Shown here one piece after another: positions 1 to 11,388 of a stretch of 64,000 nucleotides of DNA. The notes under the pieces were generated by a model. The model was not told the origin of the DNA and made no database searches. It saw only the letters and a list, made by a program, of their open reading frames with translations. How positions within the stretch are numbered: position 1 is the stretch's first letter; every line of letters begins with the position of its first letter. Source of the DNA: Cladobotryum mycophilum (taxonomy: Eukaryota > Ascomycota > Sordariomycetes > Hypocreales > Hypocreaceae); NCBI GenBank assembly GCA_036429605.1, contig JAVFKD010000015.1, forward strand, positions 1,821,421 to 1,885,420, written 5' to 3'. The position numbers and the translations under genes were made by a program.

Positions 1-466
1 GGCTTTTCGATCTCATTCCTATGATTTCGCGTCTAGATTAATAGCATGGATTATGATGATGGGCAGAATCGATCGTTTCCTTGCACGCAAAGCCACAAAG
101 GCCAAAGATCTGACTTGACGAAGATTACACGAGGTGTCAGCATGCGTCACCAATCACGCATGGACATGTATTCTGGAGCAGAATGATATTACTTCCGCTC
201 ATATAACTCTAGAATCTAGTTGCTGCCCATCCAAGTACATATAAATGCATGCCCTTTGTTGCCACCAACTACTTCACTCTAATCTTTGTAGAGGGGGAAA
301 ATCCATCCATCCATCCTTGTTAATCAGCCCTCATACCCAGCAATTCTTACAATGCGTTCTTAGATGCATGTGAGTTTCCCATCACTCAAACCTCTCCCAA
401 ATTATACAAATACACTCAACCCTTCTATAACTGCCAATGAAAAGTATGTAAACAAATAAGCATCAA
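1..466. other. Intergenic, 3' flank of the first regulator
   Basis: No convincing reading frame. A short ATCC-type repeat lies near 303-316. The sequence is otherwise ordinary. Confidence 0.6.
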
Positions 467-2442
467 TTACCCAACCAAAAGAGCGTAGGGCCGATAAAAG
501 CATTCATCCCACCCCGCCATCCCAGAGTCCCAAAACCGCCCCAGTATCTTCAATGATTCAGCAGGAGGTATACCGAGAAAAGGATCCCGTACGCCTTGAG
601 AAATGTATGTTCGCACAAGAGCTTTCTCGGCCCCCGTTCCCTCTTTGTCACCTGCAGCCACACCGGCCACCAAGACTGGCCAAAAGATGCTGTTAATGCG
701 AACGGGGAACAGTATCCCTTCTTCTAGGAGGTGGAAAAGCTTCGCGCGGTGGAAGTCTATCGTCGTGTCGCAAGACGTTCCAACGTGAGAGGTTTCCTCG
801 CAGGGACATGTCAAGCCGCCGTAGACGGCTATTGCAGACTTGAAGATTTGTGTAACGAGCGAGAATTCCTTCGTCTTTGGTAGGTCATTGGATGTTATCC
901 AGTCATTAGGTATGCAGGCATCAACGCTTCTTAGAATGCTGCAGATGGTATGTGTTGAGTCTGCTGTCGACTCTTCCGTTGTGGCAGATTTTAGTCGTAA
1001 GCGATTAATTCGTACAATGTCGAGGAACAAGGAGGTAGGGCACAGGCAGATAGGGAGGGGCCCGATTTCGTAGAGTTCATTAAGATTAGCGAGATTATAA
1101 TTGGTAACGTCGGTGAGTTGGTCATAAGATGGGCTTGTCGTATTGATGAGGGTTAGGGAACTATTCACGATGAGCCAAAGTAAGTAAATATGCTTCTCAT
1201 AGGGCGATACAGTTCTACGGCTCAAGGTAATGAGAATAGCTTACATGACAAGAATTTGGATGGCCCTTTTAAATGCCAGGGGAGAGGCGGCTAACGTCTC
1301 AAGACCTCCATGGTGTCTGATTAAGGACAAGAAGCCCTGGGCATGAGATCTCCAAAGCGGAGAGTTGTTGATGAAGGCCTAGGTAGGTGTAAGCACACGG
1401 AAACATGGCACTATAATCTGTTTTGTAGAGAATAAAAACTACAAAGCAGGATGGAGTATAAAGGGGGATGGGCTTTTACCGTACCTCTAGCAGAATCAGA
1501 TGAAGAATGGTCGTGAACACGTGTTTGAACTTTCTTATATCACCTTGCCCAATGTCTTTCTTCAGCGCTTCAAGTGAGATGCCGATATGGCGATAAAATG
1601 TCGACCACAACTTGGCTACGGGACCGGAATGACTCGGTGCCACCTCGGTTTCGGTTATCTGGGATACATGAAGAATATGGAACCCGACGCTCATCGCCAG
1701 GAGGCTATGGCGAGCGGACAATGCCATGGACTGAACGTCATTGCCGGTAAGCCTCTGGGTCCCATTCCAAGATGCAATGTTTCTTGCATCGAGATTCGGT
1801 ATGACGTTGCTATTCCCTAATAGCATGTAAGATGGTGACCTCGAGCAAGGGTGGACGATCCGTGGAGTCGCAGGTCATAAGGGAGGTATGTGAAAGTCGC
1901 AACTGAGAATTTATAGAGAACATACAGTACTCAATGACCTCGATAAAGTCACATTCCACCGTCCTCAGTCCTTGTGGTACCGTCATGATTCCGAGGTAAT
2001 GCGGTCGCCGAAGCACAAGTCTCGGGTGCTCGTCCGACGATGAGCTCGCCGTCGCATCGTCATCTTCTAGCGATCGGAAATTGTATGCCACCCTCCGTAG
2101 GGGAGCTCGGCCGTTCGCCAAAGAGCTCGAGGAACTGGACCGGGAACTGAATGTGATTAACGCGCAGGCAGCCTCTGGTCGGACCGAGCCAGGCTGTCCG
2201 GGGAACAATTCTCTTGTGGGAGCGCCTTTGCGATTCTGACGGGTCACCGTCCTACCGCCCGGCAGCCTTGAAATCTTGCCCATGGGGAGCCAGGTGAGTT
2301 GCCTGTTGTCGCCGTATCCGGGGCACATGATATCCGCTCTGCGGCAAGTGGCGCATACCGGGATAGTGCCATCGCAGGGCACATTGCGCCGCAAACATTC
2401 CCAACAGTTTGATGGCCTTGAGGGAGATCTTGTGGGTGCCAT
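467..2442 (-). CDS. Zn2Cys6 transcription factor (fungal-specific domain), four exons
   Basis: Nuclear DNA-binding regulator; target genes unknown. The inferred exons are 2442-1840, 1730-1485, 1378-1245 and 1160-467, giving 558 residues with all phases closing. The zinc cluster has Cys at residues 13, 16, 23, 30, 33 and 40 (C-X2-C-X6-C-X6-C-X2-C-X6-C). Downstream come a Ser-rich linker and a helical region with the SMALSARH and WRSHAQGFL motifs typical of the Fungal_trans_2/DUF3468 type. I chose the ATG at 2442 because the longer reading frame upstream adds an unconserved stretch and the zinc cluster normally sits close to the N-terminus. The first intron donor (GTCACC) is weak, so that junction is the least sure; intron 3 (1244-1161) could also use another acceptor. 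No neighbour suggests a specific pathway. Confidence 0.8.
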
Positions 2443-3633
2443 ATCTTGTCCCTCTGTGCGTCGATTCACCCAACGGGAATTGGTCGAAGAAAAGGAAAAG
2501 AAAAGAAAACTGTGGATCTTGTGGTTCGGTAGTTGAAATATCACAGGGAATGAGACCGGATAAGGTTAAATAGAAATCAGATATTGGGGGGGGGGGGGGC
2601 ATGCTGTTTAACGAGTCATGATGTTTGATGTCATTAGTATGTAGCAAAGGTTTCGTTTCATCATTTCAACCAAATGGAATCATCAGGCCGGATGATCCGT
2701 GTCTAGGAATAGTTATGTCTGTTTTACCATGTTACAATAGTTCAACTCCGCCATTCCATTCACGACCGTCGCAGGATCGGCCGTTTCCGTGTCAGGCGTC
2801 TAATACTACGTTCCGTCTAAACGTGTCTCGGTCAAGTCTCGATTCACTCGTCCTACCGCTGCTCTTCACCGGTAGCCTAGGAATCAGGATGCTTGGGAGT
2901 CATTCAGTGCAAGTTTTTGAGCCGCATAATATGAAGAAGAAGCCTGTAAAGGAGAGCTTTGTAATGCCCATCTAAGAAAATGGGAGTAGCAGGGGGAGGG
3001 GGCAATAAACTCCGGGACGCTGAACATGGCGGACAGAATCGTGTCTATCGCTTCTCTCGATTTTCGATGCTTCCCCTCATTTCCCATATCTTTTCATTTC
3101 TTTTAATTTCCATTTCACCATCGATGGCATTGTCTATCACTTACATGATTGGATCTATTTGGTGCATAGCCTCCTGCATGAGTGGCTGTGAAAGACTACT
3201 TACAGGGTTGTTTTCTTGGCGGGGATCCTGCGGGGCTGTCGAGAACCACTGGCCGAAGGACAATCCCGTCTATGGATGCCAAAGCCGGTATCGCCTAAGG
3301 TATCCATGGATCTTCTTGTGGTGAGATCAAGAATCTTCCCTCATACATACCTATGTGATGCACAACACTCCGCGCAAGCGCTCCGTTACCTCGCTTCGCT
3401 CGAAACAAACTGCTGCCGGATTTGTTTGACAAAGCGGTTCAGTTCGATAACCCCCTCCCCCTGACGGCACAGCGGTCGGCAATTCTTAACCGCCCCCCGG
3501 TCTCCTACATCGGGACATTTGATTCAAACATCTACTATTTTTTACCGCGCCCTCACAGCATCACGTACTGCACCCCCTGCTGGTAGCCGGAACATAACTT
3601 GGACCATCCCTCAGACAGTGGAACAGAATTCAG
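2443..3633. other. Intergenic region between regulator and P-loop gene
   Basis: This is the 5' flank of the minus-strand regulator and the upstream region of the plus-strand P-loop gene. It has a run of 14 G at 2586-2599. Several short open frames on both strands show no protein-like composition and no family resemblance. Confidence 0.6.
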
Positions 3634-4131
3634 ATGAAAAAGCCAGTATGGCAACAAGGATTGGTCGTGTCGGGCTTTATTGCTATCGGGAAGTCTACCG
3701 TGGCATTGCAAACATCACAAGAATCCATCGACGGATATGAGATTGTGGATTTGGATTCTTCAAAGTTTTCGTTCTTGTCGGATGGTAGTCGCAACCCCCT
3801 TTGGCTCGACCAATATCTACGTCAGATCAAGAGACTGTTGAAGCTATCGTGTATCGTGCTGGTGTCGGCGCATGCAGATCTGCGGAAAGCTCTTTGTTCG
3901 GCTGGCATTTATTTCGCCACCGTCCGGCCCGGCGCAGAGTGCAAGGACGACTATATTCGGCGGATAAGGGCGCGCGGTGATGACAGACTCACCACTCTCC
4001 TGGATATTAACTGGGACAATTTCGTTGCAGACTGTGGGCAATTGCCCGGTTCGCGTATGTATCCGCTTACGCAAGGAGAGTATTTGACGAAAGAAGTTCT
4101 GTCTCGTTTGATTAAAGAATTTAAGAATTGA
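3634..4131 (+). CDS. Small P-loop NTPase/kinase of phage or bacterial type
   Basis: A 165-residue intronless protein. A Walker A motif GFIAIGKST lies at about residues 15-23, followed by a DLDSSKFS motif (about 39-46) that resembles the D-S-D-S-S-x-F-S signature of small phage-encoded P-loop kinases. The middle segment reads like their 'VLVSxHxxLRxAL' strand-helix. The segment around IRRIRARG...LLDINWDNF (about 109-127) matches their Arg-rich lid followed by an N-W-D/E helix, and the C-terminal GEYLTKEVL (about 149-157) matches their 'GEYLSDVI' ending. From memory these homologues are uncharacterised nucleotide or kinase-like proteins in phages and bacteria. Substrate is unknown. It is isolated, with more than 1 kb of noncoding DNA upstream and 2.4 kb downstream. 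The single exon and family membership suggest horizontal origin; that is inference. Confidence 0.72.
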   Translation: MKKPVWQQGLVVSGFIAIGKSTVALQTSQESIDGYEIVDLDSSKFSFLSDGSRNPLWLDQYLRQIKRLLKLSCIVLVSAHADLRKALCSAGIYFATVRPGAECKDDYIRRIRARGDDRLTTLLDINWDNFVADCGQLPGSRMYPLTQGEYLTKEVLSRLIKEFKN

Positions 4132-6558
4132 TCTGTTTTAAATGAGAGTCATTATGATCCTGATCATGTTCTCTGCCATGAACAAAGAAAAATAAACGAA
4201 TAAAGGAGTTCATATCGTTGAGAATGAGTTTTCGAATTAGGTTCAGTTCATGCAAGTACAGAGAGTAGTGTTCTTCACTACAGAGCAATGCACAAGAAGC
4301 ATTATCACTTCCAAATGTTCAAGGACGAACGACCCTGTGGCTCAGCAAGACTACTTGCACGCCCTATGCAACAATCAGACATACGCCCACGTGCATCCTC
4401 TATCCAATCATCTATTCGCAAAGCCATGCCCTCGGATATACCCGCCGGGTGAGAACCTGGAAAAGGATTTAGTTTGTTTGCTTTAACCTGTTTAGCCGCA
4501 TGTGCTGACCTCCAAGCTCCCCCTCCCTCCCCCAATAAGCTTCCAAGTTTGACCGGCGCGCCATGTCAACTGGGCGAACATCCGAAAGATAAAGACCCTC
4601 CTCGGGCTGAGTGGAAGGGGGTCAGCAAAAAGAATTCGTGGTACGATTCAACGTTGAACAGCGGTGCGCGACCCAAGCTCCGCCTCTCGCTCTCGGAGTA
4701 CGTGGCCGAGAAGGGAAATGCCTAGATCAAACGGCCTGAGTGGTAGGGCGGGCTCGGGGAATGTGGCTTGGATTAAGGGCTTGTCTTCGTCTGGAGGTTA
4801 AAACATCCATTATTGGGGCACGGGCTTGGAGAACTTTCTTTTGGCGAGAGCACTTGGCTGAAAGCGTTCATTGACCGGACCATCGGCGAAGAAAGGTGAG
4901 CTCTCGACTCGAGGGGGATCCGATGAACCGCAAGGTCCCCGAACCCACTTTGAGAAACGTGGTGATCGGGCATTGTGTCTTCCTTCTCAACGGTTTCTCT
5001 CCGATTGGCCAACCCCTTAAACCCTCCAGCTCCCCTTGTGTTGAGAAGATTCTCAGCTTTCGCCTCATATTAAACGGGCAGCCACGTTACCCAGGAAGTT
5101 CGCGCATATGAACCCCCTCCCCCTGAACATCCCCCGGGGCCATCGTGCATGTAGTAGACCAACGCCATGATCCACGACAACGATTTAATTACCATATAAA
5201 TAAACAATAGAGTGCCAACGACCCGTAAAATATGCAACCAAGTTTGCTTGTTTTCAACTGCCGACCTGTGTTGGACTAACACGAATAAACCCTAGTTTCC
5301 AAGGGGACTAGCCACCACTCTCAAAAGAAACGAGACCTTTGCCGAACTATCGTGGGACTATCATAGCTCGGCATTCAGCTCCAGCCTCGAGAAATGATTC
5401 CCAAAAGAGATCTTTTTCCTAATCATAGGTTGCAGTTGACTATGGTCACCGCCTCGTAATACATGCTCCGCAACGAGGGCATCATGTGGGGGATAGGAAA
5501 AAAAACATTAGCCGCAGTAGTGATGGGATCTCGGCCAAGAGGGGGGATCAAACAAGGACAAAAGAAAATTCCCCGCAAGCACGGGAATCCATCTCATCGA
5601 GATGGCAGTGATGTAATCCTTTCTCTCTCGGGCTGAACTCGCCGACCTGGTCCCACCGTTGTAAGCCCACTCACACATGATCTAGTCGGCGATGTAGCCG
5701 TCTGGATGCCGGCAGCGTATGCAAGGGAGTATGCAAGGAGTATACAATACCAAAGAGATCCTCTGCATGTGGGGGGAACAAAAAAGGATAGCTGCCGGTA
5801 TATGATCCCGATCCTGTTGGTGATCTGTATGGTGATGTAGACACCGACGGTTAAGCAGGAATATGAGAAATACAAGGGACAAGGAGTCGTAGAAATTCGG
5901 AGTAACAAGAGAAATCCAGGGCAATAAGAATTATGAGAAATGAAAGGTATCAACAGGAACAACAATAATATTTGCAAGTTATAGAAACCAAGTATCTCAT
6001 CTGCCAAGCGGCTCTGCAATCTGTCTCCCACCTTCTCCGATCAAGAGGGCTGCATAAAAGATCTGCGTATTGCCTTGTACGGTCGAATGGTCCCCGAACG
6101 ATGCCCCCTTTGAACGCCGGAAGCCGAACCCCTTGCTTGTCCGAAGTACAGGTCCCCGACAATATGAATCAGCCACTCAAAAGCAAAGTTAAAGGATCCT
6201 CCTACATGCACTATTAAAGGGAGAGGGGAAGCGTAAAGAGCAGAGCAATCATTCGATCCCCCTTCAAAAGAAAAAAAGAAAAAAAAACCGAAAAAATTAT
6301 TCTTTTATTAAACGCGTGTTGGAACAACTAAAAAACGAGAGACAGAGAGAGAAAAGAGTCATAAAAAGACAGGCAAATGCCGTCTCGCAACTTTAAACGC
6401 CTTGACTATGCAAAAGTGAAATGCCATCTCCAAAGGGTGCGATCAAACTTTTTTTTACAGCAGTAAACGGAGGTTACTGATGATTCAAGAACCGAACAGC
6501 TCAGGGACATATCCAATGGCCTTTGCGTCTAAAGTATCATTCCTCTCCAATTGCTAGT
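4132..6558. other. Intergenic region, 2.4 kb
   Basis: Only short frames without protein-like composition. An A-rich stretch lies at about 6270-6300. I see no RNA gene or mobile element. Confidence 0.55.
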
Positions 6559-8982
6559 TCACCCTAGCAAGTGGTTGCTTGGTGCCGTCATGTTGTCAAA
6601 GTTGCTAATAATGGACTCATCAGCAGCTATGCTGTTCATGACATCTTCCTGAGTGAAGCCCATCCAGTACTGCGGGTCTCGCTGTTGCTGCTTCTTGATC
6701 TGGTAAATCTCTTGGGCCACGCCCTTGACCTGTCCTCGTGCTCGGCCCGCGGCTCCCCATACGCGAGAGAGGGAGTTCAAGGCTCCGATGTTGAGGCTGA
6801 TCTGCTGCCGTAGATCATCATCATCGTGGGGGATGAAGAAGAGTGCCCACTTGTTGAGGTGCACGATAGAGGACAAGGTGATGACGCAAGTGAAGAAGTG
6901 CGTGTGAGAAAGCAGTGGGACTCGGTGTGTGATCATTCTACTGATTCCAGCCGCCGAAGCAATGGTATGCTTGGTGTGCGCGTTAAAGAGCTCGCCGGCC
7001 GGTACAAGCTGGTACGGCGCACAAGATGTAATGTTCTTGGCCGGCGAAGAGTCGAGTTGAGAATGGGGCTGGTGAAGAAGAATGGATGTGGCATACATCA
7101 TCATATGTGCCTGGAACATCATTTCGTCCAGCTTACCGTCCTTCTGCAGCGCGTCTTTCTTGGATTCGGGCAAGTGTAGCCGCCAGTTGGTCAGGAGAGC
7201 TTCGATGCGGGCCAGGTTCTCGTCTTCGGGGCCCCAGATGGGCGGTGTCCTCATGAATCTACCCAAGTTTCGTCCGCAGAGAATGCGGTAGGAGAACGAC
7301 GAAAAGTGCCGGTCATCACCCAAGAACTCCTTGTCTTCGAGATCTTCCAAGTACTGCGGTGCGGGGATGTTCTGTAAAATGAGTCAGAATGGTTACGCCT
7401 CTACCACGATGAGTGTGTATTGAATAACTTACACCGGACATATATTGGTGCTCTTCACAGGGAAGGGCAGCACCGGCGGGAATGTCGAAGAGCAGAAAGC
7501 TGGTGGCTCTGTGAACCCCGGCAATCATGCCATCGATGATGAACAAGTCCCACCAGGTCCGTCTCCAGCTCTCCTCCAGAACCGGGTCATGCCGCCCATG
7601 TATGGTGGCAAATTCTCGAGTATTCAGTCCAATCTGAAGTGCCAATGTCTCGGTATTGCCGAGGATTTCGGCTGCCTTGTCATTCTGGCAGCTGCCGTCA
7701 AGCGCTACGATAAGAAGCATCATGGCCTGGACCATGAATCCATCTCGAGCCTGCTGTTGGTCATGAATCAAGCGGTAAGCCTCTTCATATAGACTCGGGC
7801 CCGAGTTTCCAACGTCGATAAAGATGGATCCGACCCATCGTATAGCTGCAAGCAGAGGTTCGATGTTTCTATCCTTGGACACACGTAACAAATGTTCCTT
7901 GGGAAGAGCAAAAGGATGCGACCCGTGGAAATAATGATAGAATGAGTTCATGCATCTCTCCGGGAGAGATAGCATGGGTAGCTGAGGGGGAAAGGCCCAT
8001 GAGAATTGCTAGGAACGACGGTCGTCTCAATGCCATTGGCGTTGCAGTATGACCTATACAGTTGAGCCTGCGTGGGACCAGGCGTTCCGTTGTAGGATGA
8101 AGCCGGGGACTGACCAGGTAGCATACCGGCAGGGCTGAAGGAGGCCACGGGCATTGGCGTCGACGGGCTGGACACTGGCATGACCATGGCGCTCGAAACG
8201 CTGGCTCCGAGCAGCATAGGGCAGTCATTCCCGGTCTCCGCAGGAGAGGTGGCATGGCGCTTATTCGGATTATGGGCGGTACCTCGTCGAGGACCTTTGT
8301 AGCCGCGTCGCGAAGCTACGTAAACGCACTCGAAATCGGAGGCGACGCATCGTGAACATGGAGTCTGGCCATCGCATTTTAGATGTTTGCTCCGCTATAT
8401 GCACGCAAATGCCCGAAGAACGGCGATTCTGTCAGTACTCATAGGTCTCATATCATCGTATATGCATGTCCCAAAGAAAACGGACTATAACAAATGACAG
8501 AAGCAAAAAAGTTTGGAGGAGCAGGAAAGACATCGGCTGAGGCTTAGCTAGATCTCCCATTGTAGGATCGGGGCGGTCCAAAAAAAAATTCAACCCCCCA
8601 AGAGAACCATCACAGAAACCTAGCAAGAACAGATGCAAAGAATTTTGCAGGCAAAAAAAGCAAGATAAATATAAGGGGGAAGGGGGCTTTCTCTTACACA
8701 TGCAAGACAAGCAGCTGGAACGGCACTCTCTCGCGGTCTATTGTCGAGCTGTTCGGCAGCTTTGGCAGGGTCTTCGGCATCCCTACTATTAGGTGATAAA
8801 GAGCTGCCATTGCCGTTGTTGTTGCCGTTGGCGCTGACTTCGGCGACGTCCACGGTGCGGACAACGCCTCGGGCAAGGGAGATCGGCGACTGTGATGCGG
8901 ACGGGTGATTTGACAGCGGCGACAGGGAGCCTTCTAGTGGCTGATGCTGCACGCCAGAGCCAGTCGACATGATTTTTCCCAC
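6559..8982 (-). CDS. Zn2Cys6 transcription factor, one apparent 1-base frameshift
   Basis: Exons run 8982-8698, 8394-7433 and 7371-6559. The zinc cluster is split by the first intron: CLAC ends exon 1 and RSKHLKCDG begins exon 2, giving C-X2-C-X6-C-X5-C-X2-C-X6-C followed by SRRGYKGPRRG, a tail common in one Zn2Cys6 subgroup. A fungal transcription-factor regulatory domain follows, with FYHYFHGSHPF, the AAIRWVGS helix and WRRTWWDLFIIDG, and the protein ends at 6559 for about 686 residues. The middle exon has 962 bases but needs 963. The frame changes at the G run 7986-7990 (C run on the coding strand), and one extra C restores a continuous SHGPF-PPQLPM-LSLPERC reading. Translation may start four codons later, at MSTGSG. 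The target pathway is not recognisable. Confidence 0.82.
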
Positions 8983-11388
8983 GGAGCTGAGCTGGGCTGG
9001 GCCGGTAACTACTGTGTGAGTTGATTGCGGAAAACGGGGGGGATCGAGGAGAGAAATGACGGCGCTATATCTGATGCAAGCAAGATCTCGGAGGGCTGGT
9101 CAAGGCAAATGGAGAAAAGAGAGAGATGATTGTTAGGTTACCTGGGAATTAATTCAGGAGAAGAGGAGGGTTTGATGTTGTTGGGTGGGGAAAAAAGGCA
9201 TGGATGGAGAGGTAAGTAAGTAAATAAGGCAGAGAGAGAGCTTATGGATTTTACTTGCAGCAAGCAAGCAAGCAAGCAAGCAGCAGTAGCACACACTCTC
9301 TCTCCTCTCCCTCTGTCTTGTCACCACCCAACGACGGCCGCAATTGATGCCTGTCCCCCTGAGAAGAAACACGCCCTATTTCAATTTCAAGTCAGAGAGC
9401 CAAAAAGAGAGAGTCCCCAAGCAGAAGTTCAGGGGGATGGATATTTCAAGTGCCAATTAGAGGCTTAACATGTGAATACGGTAGTAGTTAGCAGGGTTGG
9501 CAAGGGTCTCTCCTTTGGCCATGTGAGAGAATGCGGGCAAAATGATGCGAGGATTATCTGTGTATTTTTTCCCCCCTCTTCTTTTATTATTTTTCTTTCT
9601 ACTACTAACTAAGTGAGATGGGACAACGTAGCGGGGAGAGATGGGTAAGGTAGGTTCATTGACAAAGAATGATACCATAATGACTATGAGCTATAATAGT
9701 ATGGGGGTATGGAGAGTTGAGATAACCCGAAAACGCGAAGAGGGCAAACCATGGGCCTCTCCCGGTGCTCTTTATTTGACCGAAGTCACTTCGTCTTGGA
9801 GAGTGGAACGGAAGATGCTGGTAGAGTTTTCTCAAGGGTCTCGAGTCGAATGGGGGGCGGCTCATGTAACGACCATGACCGAATGAAGGAACAGAATGGT
9901 GCAAAGCCCTTTTTGGCCCCATCACAAAGGGGTCCGAGACTCGAATCGATTGGCTGGCAACACGGGATCTGATAGAGGCGAGGGGACACGGATACACGCG
10001 CGTATGGATATCCGTGTGCCAGTAAGATTGAAAACAGAGGCACAAGCCATCCCATCTGGCTTATCCTGTTTGTTGTGCGTTATGCTGGTACCTACTAATA
10101 GTGGTTGAAGGGTCCTCCCGCCTGGTCCCTTTTATTTTTTTGCAAGTGCGTGGTGTCATTTGGCGTCTGTGTTCTGTGTCTGTGTTGTCTATGTCGTCTG
10201 TGTCTGTGTCGCTTCTCCGCAATTCCAACGGTGAAGATACTCTGGAAATTACTTTTGGCTTCCGGTTGGCCCCTAGCCTACTAATCACTCCGTAGATGAT
10301 ATCTGTCATGTACCCGGAGCGGCTTGAGGGTAGATCTCCAGGGCTGTTTGCTTTGGCCAACACCACCAGCCAGCCAGTTTCTCTCGCACGGATCAGATAC
10401 CGCATCCGTCCAATTCTTCTTGGGTCTGTGTGCAAAAGGGCCAGTCCTCTTCTCATTTCCACCTAGATTCGACACGAGAAAAACGTGTTGCGTGGACAAA
10501 TCTTGGCTTGCTTGGCTGGCAATGGAACGGACACAATCATGTCAATACCAAGACTTTTTGAACACGCTGCATAATGCATAACTTGCAGCGCGCCTTCGCG
10601 GCATTTTCCCATTCAAGAGAGAGGGAAAAAGCCCTGCAGGAACGTTCGATTCCTCTCCTCACCTTGCAGCGACCTGCGTTTGGCAAATATGCGAGTACGA
10701 GTAATGGAGTCAGGGTGGCCAATAAGGAGGAAAGTGTCCCGGGCATGCCCTGTACTAGATTTAATGCTGTCTCACTCACTGTAAAAGCAACGGTCATGGT
10801 TGGTGTATGTAGCCATTTGCTTTGCTGTCTCTCCCTCCTCGGGGCTTTCCTTTCTCAATAACTGGTTCGATACTAAAAGCAAGGATGACCTGATCTACTT
10901 CGGTGAGAGAAACATTGGTAGATACTTCTTCACCTGAACACGATCCTGCTTCAAACGGCAGGCCACGTCTCAGGCAGTCAGTTGAGTGTTTCGCCCAACG
11001 CCTTCTTCCTCAGTCTCGCAAGCCTCACAATGGCCACTGCATGTAACAACTTGTGCATGACAAAATCGTTAGTATCATGTAAGCCACAAAAAGGGACCCT
11101 GTCAGCAGCCAATCTTCACCCAAAGAATGTCGTACAATATCGTTCATCACCGGTTCATTGGTGTTCTTCTCTGCACTGGACCCTTTATCGCTCAGTCTGG
11201 GACCCCCTGTTTGGGCGATAACTACGGCATGAGTCTGAGCACCATCCATTAAACCCCACCAATGATTCATGCGCCATTCTAGGTTCTCGCATGACTCTTC
11301 CCAACCACTGCATCCAACACCTATCATCCCACGCCACGCTCTCTAGTGAGGCATCGAGAGAGTGTGAATCGCGGCTAAATCCCGTGTC
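8983..11388. other. Intergenic region, 2.4 kb, between divergent genes
   Basis: Shared upstream region of the minus-strand regulator and the plus-strand HeLo gene. It holds an AAGC tandem repeat at 9261-9282 and T-rich tracts near 9566-9602. Open frames around 9656-10108 lie on both strands but look random. Confidence 0.6.
9261..9282. repeat. AAGC microsatellite
   Basis: About five uninterrupted copies of a CAAG/AAGC unit, about 280 bases upstream of the regulator start. Confidence 0.85.

Noticed and set aside
6559..8982. Intron around 7950-8050 in the regulator
   Set aside because: Canonical donors there do not restore phase; one extra C in the C run gives a continuous, family-like sequence and exact exon length.
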